A stretch of 59,918 bases of DNA from Chloroflexota bacterium. Its GTDB lineage: Bacteria; Chloroflexota; UBA6077; FW602-bin22; CADDYW01. Position 1 is the stretch's first letter. Every line of letters starts with the position of its first letter. The notes beneath the pieces were generated by a model. The model saw only the letters and a program-made list of their open reading frames with translations. It ran no database searches and was not told the origin of the DNA. This document shows positions 1 through 8,436 of the stretch, one piece after another. Made by a program: the position numbers and the translations under genes. Location of the stretch: assembly GCA_021324795.1 (NCBI GenBank), contig JAJPIK010000037.1, positions 1-59,918 on the forward strand, given 5' to 3'.

Positions 1-16
1 CCTTTTGTGCCCCCAT

Positions 17-34
17 CCCCCCCCCCCCCCCCCC
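17..34. repeat. 18-nt poly-C homopolymer tract
   Basis: Positions 17-34 are an uninterrupted run of 18 cytosines, preceded by CCCCCAT. No gene overlaps it. The rest of 1-242 holds only a small hairpin (89-94 paired with 102-107) and no recognisable coding signal. A run this long is prone to slippage. It may be a contig-edge sequencing artefact or a genuine hypervariable tract. Confidence 0.8.
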
Positions 35-242
35 AAATGCGCGATGAGCCCAAGTACTCGTGTTGGCGCCTGCTGACGAAGTCCTGACCGTGTCACTTTT
101 CGACACGCTCATACTAGGTCTACGGCCCTTTCTCATCGATAGTTTCACCCTATCCTTTCCGTGTGGTCCAAGCCGAGGAAATACGTTAGCCCATCGAGAG
201 AGGCAGAATCCACCACTTGTCGATCTTCCACGTTAGCCAGCG

Positions 243-1466
243 CTATCCATAGTGTTGAACTGGCACCGCACCTTGAAGGATCTCGACGATCTGGAACATG
301 TGCCAGCCCAGTCGTGCCGCATCGCCAAGCAATGTAGGGAGCGAAGTCGACTCTGTCGGATCCACGTGATTGAAGATTTGGAACTCGTCGTACTCGCCTT
401 GCCCCGGCTGGAGGTGCGCGATCAGGAGGCGTGATTGAATGTAAGGGACGGTCGAATCATCGCGATCGTGCATGGCGAAGACCTTCGCGTGCAGGTCTGC
501 GATCCTTGTGCTCGGCGAAAGACGCGCCAGTGCTTGCTGCCCAGCCGGCGGGAGCTGGTTGAGCAGACGGGTTGCCACGACTGGGTCTCGTGTATTGATC
601 AGGGTCCAGATCGTTCTTCCAGTAGAACTGAGTCTCGAGACATCCGGTCGCGGCCTGGCCGAATTGTGCACTGCGAGGGCAAGTTCTTGTCGCTCGCGGG
701 AATCCGGATCCAGACTAATCAAGTGATCATTGAGAACTTCAGTCGCATTCGGCGCCGGCTCCCATGGGACGCGACCTTGATCATTCGACGGATAGGGCAC
801 GATCGAGTGGCTGAGAATACTGATGATGTACGACGAAAGATCGTAGTAACCGGTAAAGCTATTCACCAATGCAACCTGGTGGTTGATGCGTGGATCTTCC
901 GCAGCGTCCAGGGCGAGACTTGCGCCAATACAGAAACCGCCGAATCCAATTCGCTTCGCATCGACGTTGGGACGGTGCGCTAGATAATCGAATCCAGCGA
1001 CGAGTTCGTCAATCTCGCTCGGATCTACCTTGCTGTTCACTAGATCCTGCGACTGGGGAATCAGGGTGACGATGCCAATACGTGCTAGGCTCTCGCCAAG
1101 TCGGATGACACGTGGATCGTCAAGGCCAGCCGGCGCTACTCCCAAGAAAATGATCACCCCGCCGTGTTGTCTTCCGCTCCCCGGATCATAGAGGTCAGCA
1201 ACCGACGTCTGGCCATCGTACCGAAGCTCGACAGTGGACCGGACTGGATTGGGTGTGAGCCACTCGAGTGGTCGTGCAGGAGCATTCGGAAAAAACTCTG
1301 GTAATAGCAGAACTGCGCTGATCGCGGCGTGCCCAACTGGCCAGACTATCGCACCAACGGCGATCAAAACGGCAAGACTGGTGATAATCCCACTGATGAT
1401 CCAACGCACGAATCTCACTCCGTCCTGATGGCTGCTGTCGGAGTTCGAAAAATCTCGTTTGATCAT
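243..1466 (-). CDS. membrane-anchored alpha/beta hydrolase, dienelactone hydrolase-like
   Basis: Predicted serine/cysteine-type hydrolase of the dienelactone hydrolase superfamily. One N-terminal membrane segment (about residues 20-50, an I/A/V-rich stretch) anchors a soluble hydrolase domain. The nucleophile elbow reads GFCIGAS, a Gly-x-Cys-x-Gly motif typical of dienelactone hydrolases, and an acidic residue in HDRDDSTVP and a late NHVD His could complete the triad. I chose the ATG at 1466 because the longer frame (to 1568) would overlap the divergent gene start at 1563. The substrate cannot be read from the sequence. About 407 residues is longer than the usual 230-residue enzymes because of the anchor and a middle insertion. 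Confidence 0.7.
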   Translation of the reverse strand: MIKRDFSNSDSSHQDGVRFVRWIISGIITSLAVLIAVGAIVWPVGHAAISAVLLLPEFFPNAPARPLEWLTPNPVRSTVELRYDGQTSVADLYDPGSGRQHGGVIIFLGVAPAGLDDPRVIRLGESLARIGIVTLIPQSQDLVNSKVDPSEIDELVAGFDYLAHRPNVDAKRIGFGGFCIGASLALDAAEDPRINHQVALVNSFTGYYDLSSYIISILSHSIVPYPSNDQGRVPWEPAPNATEVLNDHLISLDPDSRERQELALAVHNSARPRPDVSRLSSTGRTIWTLINTRDPVVATRLLNQLPPAGQQALARLSPSTRIADLHAKVFAMHDRDDSTVPYIQSRLLIAHLQPGQGEYDEFQIFNHVDPTESTSLPTLLGDAARLGWHMFQIVEILQGAVPVQHYG

Positions 1467-1492
1467 ATCAGGTGTGTCCCTGCTATCGGTCC

Positions 1493-1521
1493 TTGGCCGG
1501 CGCGTCGATCCTGGATAGAAT
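1493..1521 (+). promoter_or_regulatory. candidate promoter for membrane glycosyltransferase
   Basis: A TTGGCC -35-like box (1493-1498) and TAGAAT -10-like box (1516-1521) are separated by 17 nt. They lie about 40 nt upstream of the ATG at 1563, in the divergent gap. The -35 is weak, so this is tentative. Confidence 0.4.
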
Positions 1522-1562
1522 AGGCGGCGATAACAGTCGGTAATCACCAAGCAGTAGGTGTC

Positions 1563-3749
1563 ATGCAAAATCGGCAGCAGAGCTCCGAACCTAAATCGGT
1601 CGATGATATCGCGGCCCCAGCCGAGCCAGAATTACTACCCGCCTCCGACAAAGCTACCAATCCGCCCTGGGTTACCCGGGTCGACCACGAGTTTGCCCTG
1701 CTGGCGCTCCTCTTCTTTTGCCTTCGCCTCGCAGCGGTTCTATTCTTCCGGTCTGGTGGCAACGTCTATCAGGGCGACCACGACGTGCAATTTTACCGCA
1801 GCATCGGCGAGCTCTCGATCGCCGGCTACTACCCTTACCTCAACTTCTGGATGGAATATCCGCCTATCTTTGCTTGGGCCATCGTCGCCATTTACCAACT
1901 TTCGCTGCTGCTACCGTCCTGGCCTAACAATTTGCTCTGGTTCCAGGTTTTCCTTTCCACGGTCCTCGTTGTCTTCGACGTTGGGAATCTCATCCTGATC
2001 TACCGATTGGCATCGATCCTTCACAGCCGTCAAGTCGCCCTCCGCGCGGCCTGGATCTATAGCCTCCTCTTCTTTCCCCTCTACGTGGTCTTGAGCTGGT
2101 TTGACACGGTTGCGTTGTTCTTCCTCCTCTGCACGCTCTGGCTAGCGCTGAGGGAACAGACGAGCAGCGCGGGGGTGAGCGCAGCCTTGGGTCTCATGGT
2201 CAAAGTGATTCCGGTCGTCGCTGTTCCCGCGTCTTTCCTGGCCTTACGCCGCCGCTCCGGGCGCCTGCAGTATGTGGTTACCTTCTTGCTCGCCTCGATG
2301 GCAATCATCGCGCCCTTTTACTTTGCTAATCCGACGATGCTGGTTGCGAGTCTACGCATGATCCTTGGACGATCATCGTGGGAATCGATCTGGTCATTTT
2401 TTGAGGGGTACTACAACATTGCAATCGTGCCCCTTCTGAGCGCACGGTTTGATCCCAAGATGGCCGAGTGGTCTCCCCATCCAGCAACTTTGCCTTGGGC
2501 GGCAATCACCGGGACTTTCTTTGTGCTCTGCTTGCTGCTTTACACCCGCCCGCTCGATTGGCATCAGCCCACGGTAGCCGTCACTGCCGCTGCACTCACG
2601 CTCAACCTCTTCTTGATCTTCTCCAAAGGGTTCAGCCCTCAGTTTCTGGTTTATCCGCTGGCATTGCTGGTCGTGGTCTTGCCAAACACCTGGGGAGCGC
2701 TCTATGCTCTGGTTCTTACTGCCGACGATTTACTCGAGTATCCCTTCGCCCTCGGGTTCTTCGGCGACGATCATCGCCTGGCATGGCTGGTCGTGATTAT
2801 CCGGACCTCGCTATTCATCTGGCTGAGCGTGGAGTACACCGGCTTGTTGTTCGCCTATCCTCACGGCTGGTGGGCTCAGTGGCGATCTCGCTTCGGAGCA
2901 CTGGTCATCAGTGCGACGGTGCTCGGCGTGATTGTCAGTGGAGGACTATCAATCAGCCACTACTTCATGCCGACTCGCCCGGACGATGCGGTTCCCATGG
3001 CGAGCTATCTCACCGCCTTCGCCGGACCAGGTCAGGCCGCGGTTGCCTCGACCCGAGATGCTTTCTACGAAATGCGTCCCCGGATCAGTATTCCGAATTG
3101 GATGCTTGTCCAAGGGGACGATGGCCAGTGGCCAAGCTCGGTCGAAGACCGCGTAGCCACGCTGCGCCAGGGGAAAGCACGCGTTTGGGTCATCATCGAC
3201 CAGGCCGGTCAGAACAGTAGTGACGTCGACAAAGTAGTTCGGTCGATGGACGCTTGGGGATCGCGCGCCAGCGATGTCTGGTTCGGTCATTACCACCTTC
3301 TTGGCTACCTGCCCTACCGCGCACCAGCCTCCGACCCAAGCGAGCCTCGCCACGAGGATTTTGCCGGCGTTCTCGCGCTTCAGGGGTTCGACGTTTCAAG
3401 CCAGGAATTGAAACCAGGAGAAGGCCTCGCTGTGATCCTGTATTTTGATAGCGAGGCATCCGTCCAGAAGGATTACAAAGTGTTCATCCACCTTGTCGAT
3501 GCCCAGGGACGGATCATCGCCCAGAACGACCGCCTCCTGTCCTACGCGGGTCAAGGCAGTGCTCAATGGAAGATAGGAACGTCAGACCGTGAGGGCTACG
3601 ATCTCCTCGTGCCTGGCACTACGGCCTGTGGTACATATACCCTGCTCGCCGGCCTCTACGATCCAGCCAACGGCCAACGCGTGAAAATCAAGGCCGGCCC
3701 AAGCACCGGAGTCGACAACGTCGAACTTACCAAAGTGCGGGTTTGCTGA
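1563..3749 (+). CDS. polytopic GT-C type glycosyltransferase (GT87/DUF2029-like)
   Basis: Large integral membrane protein (728 aa) with roughly ten or more hydrophobic segments between residues 45 and 470. It resembles polyprenyl-phosphate-dependent mannosyltransferases of the GT-C fold. The first extracytoplasmic loop carries an acidic motif (QGDHDVQFYR) followed by YYPYLNFWMEYPP, as in GT87/ArnT-like enzymes. About 250 C-terminal residues are soluble and end in a predicted beta-rich domain. An AGGTG ribosome-binding site precedes the ATG. It probably transfers a sugar from a lipid carrier to a surface glycan or protein; the acceptor is unknown. It is divergent from the hydrolase and stands alone. 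Confidence 0.65.
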   Translation: MQNRQQSSEPKSVDDIAAPAEPELLPASDKATNPPWVTRVDHEFALLALLFFCLRLAAVLFFRSGGNVYQGDHDVQFYRSIGELSIAGYYPYLNFWMEYPPIFAWAIVAIYQLSLLLPSWPNNLLWFQVFLSTVLVVFDVGNLILIYRLASILHSRQVALRAAWIYSLLFFPLYVVLSWFDTVALFFLLCTLWLALREQTSSAGVSAALGLMVKVIPVVAVPASFLALRRRSGRLQYVVTFLLASMAIIAPFYFANPTMLVASLRMILGRSSWESIWSFFEGYYNIAIVPLLSARFDPKMAEWSPHPATLPWAAITGTFFVLCLLLYTRPLDWHQPTVAVTAAALTLNLFLIFSKGFSPQFLVYPLALLVVVLPNTWGALYALVLTADDLLEYPFALGFFGDDHRLAWLVVIIRTSLFIWLSVEYTGLLFAYPHGWWAQWRSRFGALVISATVLGVIVSGGLSISHYFMPTRPDDAVPMASYLTAFAGPGQAAVASTRDAFYEMRPRISIPNWMLVQGDDGQWPSSVEDRVATLRQGKARVWVIIDQAGQNSSDVDKVVRSMDAWGSRASDVWFGHYHLLGYLPYRAPASDPSEPRHEDFAGVLALQGFDVSSQELKPGEGLAVILYFDSEASVQKDYKVFIHLVDAQGRIIAQNDRLLSYAGQGSAQWKIGTSDREGYDLLVPGTTACGTYTLLAGLYDPANGQRVKIKAGPSTGVDNVELTKVRVC

Positions 3750-3789
3750 TTTAACTGGTGATTAGTCGTGGTGGATCTCGGTAGCGTTC

Positions 3790-3988
3790 AACCATGTCAA
3801 GGTAGCTGGAGCCAATCGAACAGCTTGGCTAACTATCCGATGGCGCCGATGTCGCTCGCCCGCGCCTTCGCGTCACACGCAGCCGTTATGACCGCGATGG
3901 GAACCTGGATGCCCTTTTACCTCAGCCCGGCCGCGAACTCCCACCCATTCAAGACCGGCATGCACATGTCGAGGAATATATCCTGTGA
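3790..3988 (-). pseudogene. decayed response-regulator receiver domain
   Basis: Reading 3988 to 3790 on the minus strand gives a recognisable CheY-like receiver core. It has the phospho-Asp beta strand (DIFLDMCMPVLNGWEF), the beta-4 segment (PIAVITAACDAKARA) and the GAIG-stop-LAKLFD region in which the conserved Lys follows an in-frame TAG. A TAA also interrupts the frame after GLR, and an in-frame stop precedes the core. The N-terminal acidic pocket is missing. This is a relic, not a gene. The forward ORF over the same bases has no protein-like features. Confidence 0.75.
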
Positions 3989-4016
3989 TCACTCAATTTG
4001 CGGCCGGGCGCGAGAG

Positions 4017-5240
4017 CTATTGCAGAGTCAACAGTTTTTCACGCTCGGAGCGAGCGATCGGATCTCGGGTCTGAATCAACTCGATCAGCCTAGGGAATCC
4101 CTTTCGCTGGCCAATGATCACGCCGCCAAGCAGATGCTCACCATGAAAGAATAGGCGTCGATAGCTCTCGGTTGCCTCATCAAGCCAGAGTACCGATTCA
4201 AGTTCGGGATTCGACTCGGGGGTCGCGCCGAAGGCCATAATACGCGAGTGAAAAAGGGTGGTCGAATAGGTCGGCACCTCGTCGTAGGCGACCGAACCGC
4301 CAACCATATTTTGACCAACGACCTTGCCATGGTTCGTCGCGTTATCCCACGTCCCCATCACGGTATGGCCACCTACATAGCGATCGTAGTATTCTGCCGC
4401 GTCGCCAGCCGCGTAGACGTCCGGCACGTTCGATCGGAGAAATTCGTCCGTTTTTACTGCCTGGCTGGTCTCAATACCACTGCCAGCCAAAAAGTCGACG
4501 TTACGGGTGATACCCACACCAACGCCGACCATGTCAGCAGGAAACACCCGGTCGTCCGAGGTTACGACTTCACAGACTTCACCGTTGCGACCGCGGATCT
4601 CTTTGATCCCGACACCGTGAACCACCTGCACGCCGTGCTTCTCGGCGATCCGGTCCACGAGCGCTCCACCTTCCTCTTCCAGCACTCTTCGCAGGAAGTA
4701 AGGACCGCGCATGAGCCAGGTCGTATTCAAGCCGCGCGAGCGGAACGCTTCAGTGAGCTCATACGAAATGTAGCTTCCACCAATCACGACCGCATTCTGT
4801 GAACGCTCAATCTGTGCGCTGATCGCCAAGGCATCGTCAAGGGTTTGAAAATTGAAGACGTTCTTTAGCTCCCCACAGCCCGGCATGGGGTTAGCCCGAC
4901 CGCCCGTGGCGATGAGCAGCCGATCGTACGGTAGCACTCGGCCGGTGTGCAGATGAACTTCCTTGCTCTGGGTGTCTACCCGCATCGCCGTCGTTTCCAA
5001 CATCAGCTCGATTGAGCGCTCCTCGTGCCAGGCAATGTTGTGAATCGTGACTTTCTGCCGACTAATCTTCTGCTTGAGAAAGGGCGGAAGAGCGATTCGG
5101 TTGTAAAGCGAGTACGGCTCATTTGTAATTAAGATAACCGAGGCGTGCGGCTCGGCTTTGCGGATCTGTTCCGCGGCGGTTGTGCCGGCGATTCCATTGC
5201 CGATGATCACATATCGACGGTCTGCACCGTTCCTTACCAC
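4017..5240 (-). CDS. FAD-dependent NAD(P)H oxidoreductase (NirB N-terminal/rubredoxin-reductase-like)
   Basis: A 407-residue pyridine nucleotide-disulfide oxidoreductase without a redox-active Cys pair. An FAD-binding Rossmann motif lies near the N terminus (GNGIAG, residues 14-19), followed by ATGGRAN in the first third, an NAD-binding GGSYISYE motif and the second FAD motif VYAAGDAAE. The layout matches the FAD/NAD part of assimilatory nitrite reductase and ferredoxin/rubredoxin reductases. It probably passes NAD(P)H electrons to a partner that is not identified here. The GTG start at 5240 overlaps the end of a short upstream ORF by 7 nt, implying coupled translation. Confidence 0.8.
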   Translation of the reverse strand: MVRNGADRRYVIIGNGIAGTTAAEQIRKAEPHASVILITNEPYSLYNRIALPPFLKQKISRQKVTIHNIAWHEERSIELMLETTAMRVDTQSKEVHLHTGRVLPYDRLLIATGGRANPMPGCGELKNVFNFQTLDDALAISAQIERSQNAVVIGGSYISYELTEAFRSRGLNTTWLMRGPYFLRRVLEEEGGALVDRIAEKHGVQVVHGVGIKEIRGRNGEVCEVVTSDDRVFPADMVGVGVGITRNVDFLAGSGIETSQAVKTDEFLRSNVPDVYAAGDAAEYYDRYVGGHTVMGTWDNATNHGKVVGQNMVGGSVAYDEVPTYSTTLFHSRIMAFGATPESNPELESVLWLDEATESYRRLFFHGEHLLGGVIIGQRKGFPRLIELIQTRDPIARSEREKLLTLQ

Positions 5241-5362
5241 GACGCTGGATCCTCCGCGCTGAACCGGCTATCCTCTCCCCCACGACTAGCGACGGAAACG
5301 GCCTTGAGACGCACGCCATCATCCGCCGGAGTGCACATCAGGCCCCAAACGTTCGTTGACAT
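5234..5362 (-). CDS. small 42-aa ORF translationally coupled to the FAD oxidoreductase
   Basis: Not recognised. A 43-codon frame begins at an ATG (5362-5360) preceded by a strong GAGGAGAG ribosome-binding site, and ends at a TAA (5236-5234) overlapping the GTG start of the downstream flavoprotein. A TATAAT box lies 31 nt upstream of the start. The peptide begins MSTNVWGLMCTPADDG and has one Cys, no membrane segment and a charged C-terminal half. It may be a genuine small protein, or a leader peptide whose translation opens the downstream start. Confidence 0.5.
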   Translation of the reverse strand: MSTNVWGLMCTPADDGVRLKAVSVASRGGEDSRFSAEDPASW

Positions 5363-5392
5363 CTCTCTCCTCAAATTTCAGTGGCTACAGGG

Positions 5393-5398
5393 ATTATA
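5393..5398 (-). promoter_or_regulatory. -10 box upstream of the 42-aa ORF/FAD oxidoreductase
   Basis: A perfect TATAAT on the minus strand lies 31 nt upstream of the ATG at 5362. I see no convincing -35 box at the expected distance, so use of this promoter may need an activator. Confidence 0.45.
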
Positions 5399-5468
5399 GC
5401 GAAATCGCGGCGCTTCGAGTTTGCCCCACTTATAGCGCGGGCTAGGTGCGTTAAGCGGGCGGCGGGAA

Positions 5469-5504
5469 TTAGTTAATTGACTAAAATTACCACCGGTTTA
5501 TACT
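5469..5504 (+). promoter_or_regulatory. promoter of the peptide ABC importer with overlapping operator-like repeat
   Basis: TTGACT (5477-5482), a 16-nt spacer and TATACT (5499-5504) form a near-consensus sigma-70-type promoter. An inverted repeat, TTAGT...ACTAA (5469-5484), straddles the -35 box and could be a regulator site. Transcription would start near 5511, which favours the ATG at 5548 over the GTG at 5512 as the start of the binding protein. Confidence 0.65.
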
Positions 5505-5547
5505 AGGAACGGTGAACGCGATCAATGAAGCTTACGGAGTGTACCCG

Positions 5548-7461
5548 ATGGATCCTGTAAGGAACCTTCCGAAGACCAGCCGCCGTAACCTGATGTGCTG
5601 GGGAATCACCGGTGCGACGATTGGCCTCATCGGCCCGCTCCTGGCTGGCTGTGCTTCGAGCGCGCCGCCTCCTCCCACCACTGTGCCTGCTGCGACCAGC
5701 GCTCCCACCTCCGTACCAGCAGCGACGTCAACCGCCGCCGCGCCCCAAGCCTCACGGCCTACCCCGGCTGCGGCCCAGCCGACCACGGTTAGCCAAGCCA
5801 GCGCCGCGGCGCCGTCCGGTCCACAGGAGATTATTGTTGCCGATGCATTCTTCAGTACCGGTAACACGGCGGGCGACCTGGCCGAGCTGGATCCGGCCCG
5901 ACGCGGAACCTGGGGCTTCGAGTCACTCCTCTGGGCGCCCTTGGTCGCCTCCGATGCGGAAACGAATCCGTTGCCGGCCAAGAGTCTGGCCACGAGCTGG
6001 GAGACCAGTGAAGATGGCAAGACGTACACCTTTCATCTCCGTCCCGAGGCAAAGTTCTCCGACGGCAAACCCATCACCGCCCAGGACGTCGTCGACAGCA
6101 TTGGCTACTTAGCAATGATGAACCATAACGAGGCACGCGGCTACCGCGATAACTTCGCCTCGGCCGCCCAGCGGTTCTTTTACGACGTGGAAGGGTTTCT
6201 CGACGTCGCCAACAAGGTGCCATATGATCCCTTTGGCACGCCGGCGGTGCCGGGCGTCAAGGCCACGGACGATCACACCGTTCAGATCACGATCATGGCG
6301 CCGTCAGCCACTTTCATCAAGCGCGTGATGTTCGCCGTCGGCGTCTTTCGAAAATCGGATTTGGAAGCCGCGCGGAACATGAAGCTCGACCAGCTTGACT
6401 TCTGGTCTGCGCACGCTGCGAACTCGGGCCAGTACAAGCTTAGCAAGGCGGTCCCCGGCGATCATTACGAAATGGTCCCGAATGAGAACTATTTCGGGCC
6501 GCCGGGAAAGTTGACCAAAATCACCGTCAAAGCCGTGGGCTCGGACCCGAATACTCTACTCACCGCGTATGGCAGCAAGCAGCTCAATCTGGTCGCTTTG
6601 CCGCTCACTGGAGCAACCGTGAAGCAGGCCCTGGCCGACGCGAACTTGACCAAGGACCTGAAAGAGATCCCGAATTGGCAAGTTTATCAGTATTGGATCA
6701 CCCCCAACGCACCGCTCGACGACGAGCATGCGCGTCGCGCTTTCACCATGGCGATTGATCGGCAGGCGCTGATCAACATCCTGAACGCGGGATCGAGCAA
6801 GCCACTCTACGCGCCGGTGAACATGCATCGCAACCCGGCCCTGCCAAGCTGCCAGCAGCAAACTGCGCAGGTCAAGCCACTTCCCTTTGATCCGGCCTCG
6901 GCGAAGAAAGAACTGGCCCAGTCGAAATACGCCGCGAACGCGACGTCGATGGAGATCAATCTGCTTTCGATGAATTCATCCGATCTGATTGGTCTCCAAG
7001 CTGTTCAAAAAATGCTTCAAGACAACCTGGGCCTGCAGAACGTCAAGATCCACACCGAAAAAGTGGCCAATCTCATGAACCCGCCGTTCAAGCTCCACCT
7101 CTGGCCGAACAGTCAAATGCCCTGGGTGCCCGATGTCACCGATACGTTATGGAACATGGCGTTCTACATTCGCGATAAAGATTGGGAACCCCAGGAACCA
7201 CGACCATACATCGCGGTGGCGTATGAGCCTCAGCTCAAGACGCTGGTGAGCCAGGCCCGCAGCGAAACGGACGAGGCAAAGCACTGTCAGTTGGTGCAGC
7301 AGGCCAGCCAAATGTGGAACGATACTGCGTTTTCACTCGACTACGCCGTCCCGATCAGTTACTACCTGATCAGTCCATCGATCAAGAACGCATCGTTTTA
7401 CGTCAACGGCGGCCAAGGCGTGCCAGAGGCCGTGGAGAATTGGGAAATTGTGAAGAGCTAA
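5548..7461 (+). CDS. ABC importer peptide/nickel-type substrate-binding lipoprotein (SBP_bac_5)
   Basis: Extracytoplasmic binding protein of the DppA/OppA/NikA family, about 637 residues. The N terminus has an SRRNLM arginine pair, a hydrophobic stretch and a lipobox LAGC, pointing to Tat-type export and lipid anchoring. A Pro/Ala/Thr/Ser-rich linker follows, then the family domain with the characteristic LATSWETSEDGKTYTFHLR segment. A GGAG site 8 nt upstream supports the ATG at 5548; a GTG at 5512 is possible only for a leaderless transcript. It is the first gene of a five-gene importer operon. The ligand, an oligopeptide or metal chelate, cannot be assigned. Confidence 0.85.
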   Translation: MDPVRNLPKTSRRNLMCWGITGATIGLIGPLLAGCASSAPPPPTTVPAATSAPTSVPAATSTAAAPQASRPTPAAAQPTTVSQASAAAPSGPQEIIVADAFFSTGNTAGDLAELDPARRGTWGFESLLWAPLVASDAETNPLPAKSLATSWETSEDGKTYTFHLRPEAKFSDGKPITAQDVVDSIGYLAMMNHNEARGYRDNFASAAQRFFYDVEGFLDVANKVPYDPFGTPAVPGVKATDDHTVQITIMAPSATFIKRVMFAVGVFRKSDLEAARNMKLDQLDFWSAHAANSGQYKLSKAVPGDHYEMVPNENYFGPPGKLTKITVKAVGSDPNTLLTAYGSKQLNLVALPLTGATVKQALADANLTKDLKEIPNWQVYQYWITPNAPLDDEHARRAFTMAIDRQALINILNAGSSKPLYAPVNMHRNPALPSCQQQTAQVKPLPFDPASAKKELAQSKYAANATSMEINLLSMNSSDLIGLQAVQKMLQDNLGLQNVKIHTEKVANLMNPPFKLHLWPNSQMPWVPDVTDTLWNMAFYIRDKDWEPQEPRPYIAVAYEPQLKTLVSQARSETDEAKHCQLVQQASQMWNDTAFSLDYAVPISYYLISPSIKNASFYVNGGQGVPEAVENWEIVKS

Positions 7462-8415
7462 ATGGTTGTTCGCTATCTGATTCGCCGCCTCGTCGGCATG
7501 ATTCCGCTTCTGCTGCTGATCACCGCGCTGGTTTTCTTCCTGGGGCAGTATGGTGCCGGCGACGAGGCTCTGAACCTTACGATGCAGATGAACGACGGTA
7601 GCTTCGACCCGAAGCTCTATCAGGATCTCCGGCATAAGCTCGGGGAAGACGAGCCAGCACCGATTCGCTTCGAGCAATTCGTCGTCGGCGCGGCTCACGG
7701 CAACTTCGGAGTCTCCTACGTCCTCCCCGGCACGCCCGACATCGGCCAGATGATCGCGACCTCACTGCCAATCTCTCTTCAGCTCGGCCTGGCGGCAATG
7801 GTGATCGTCGTAATCGTCGGGATTCCGCTCGGAACGCTCGCGGCGGTCTGGCGAAACTCCTTCTTAGACTACCTGATCGTTTTCGTGGGCACAGTGCTCT
7901 CGGCCACGCCGGCTTTCGTCCTCGCGCCGATTGCCATGGTTCTGCTAGTGATCCAGTTTCATCTCTTGCCTACCGTCGCGATTGGCTGGCAAGGACTCAC
8001 CAATCCGAATACACTCTTTCCGGCCGCCTGCCTTGCCGCCGGACCGCTTCTCCAAGTTGTCCGCTTCACCCGCAGCTCGGTGATCAACGCCCTCTCCCAG
8101 GAGTACGTGCGCGCCGCTCGGGCGCGGGGGCTTTCCGAGTTCCGAGTCGTCACCGGCCACGTGATCAAGAATGCGATGACCCCGGTGCTGACGGTGCTTG
8201 GCCTGGCCACCGCGCACGTCGTCAGCGGCTCAATCTTCATCGAAACAATCTTCAACATTCACGGCTTCGGCTTTGTCGCGGTGTCCGCTTTTCAAGGTGG
8301 CGACGTCCAGACCGTGGCGGCGACGACGTTGGTCAGCGCTCTCATCATCGTCACCGCCAATCTCCTGGTTGACTTGACTTACGGCGCACTCGATCCGCGC
8401 GTTCGCTTGAGCTGA
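7462..8415 (+). CDS. ABC importer permease, DppB/OppB family
   Basis: Inner-membrane permease, 317 aa, with an N-terminal MVVRYLIRRLVGMIPLLLL segment typical of DppB proteins and about six membrane helices. The cytoplasmic EAA loop is visible as EYVRAARARGLSEFRVVTGHVIKNA and would contact the ATPases. The ATG directly follows the stop of the binding-protein gene with no gap, so co-translation is likely. It pairs with the DppC-like protein encoded next. Confidence 0.9.
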   Translation: MVVRYLIRRLVGMIPLLLLITALVFFLGQYGAGDEALNLTMQMNDGSFDPKLYQDLRHKLGEDEPAPIRFEQFVVGAAHGNFGVSYVLPGTPDIGQMIATSLPISLQLGLAAMVIVVIVGIPLGTLAAVWRNSFLDYLIVFVGTVLSATPAFVLAPIAMVLLVIQFHLLPTVAIGWQGLTNPNTLFPAACLAAGPLLQVVRFTRSSVINALSQEYVRAARARGLSEFRVVTGHVIKNAMTPVLTVLGLATAHVVSGSIFIETIFNIHGFGFVAVSAFQGGDVQTVAATTLVSALIIVTANLLVDLTYGALDPRVRLS

Positions 8416-8436
8416 TTTTCAACATGGGAAAGGGAC

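Noticed and set aside
89..107. Hairpin downstream of the first hydrolase gene as a terminator
   Set aside because: Only a 6-bp stem, no U tract, and over 130 nt from the stop codon.
3768..4154. Forward 128-aa ORF
   Set aside because: It lies over a minus-strand receiver relic and the end of the FAD oxidoreductase gene and has no protein-family features.
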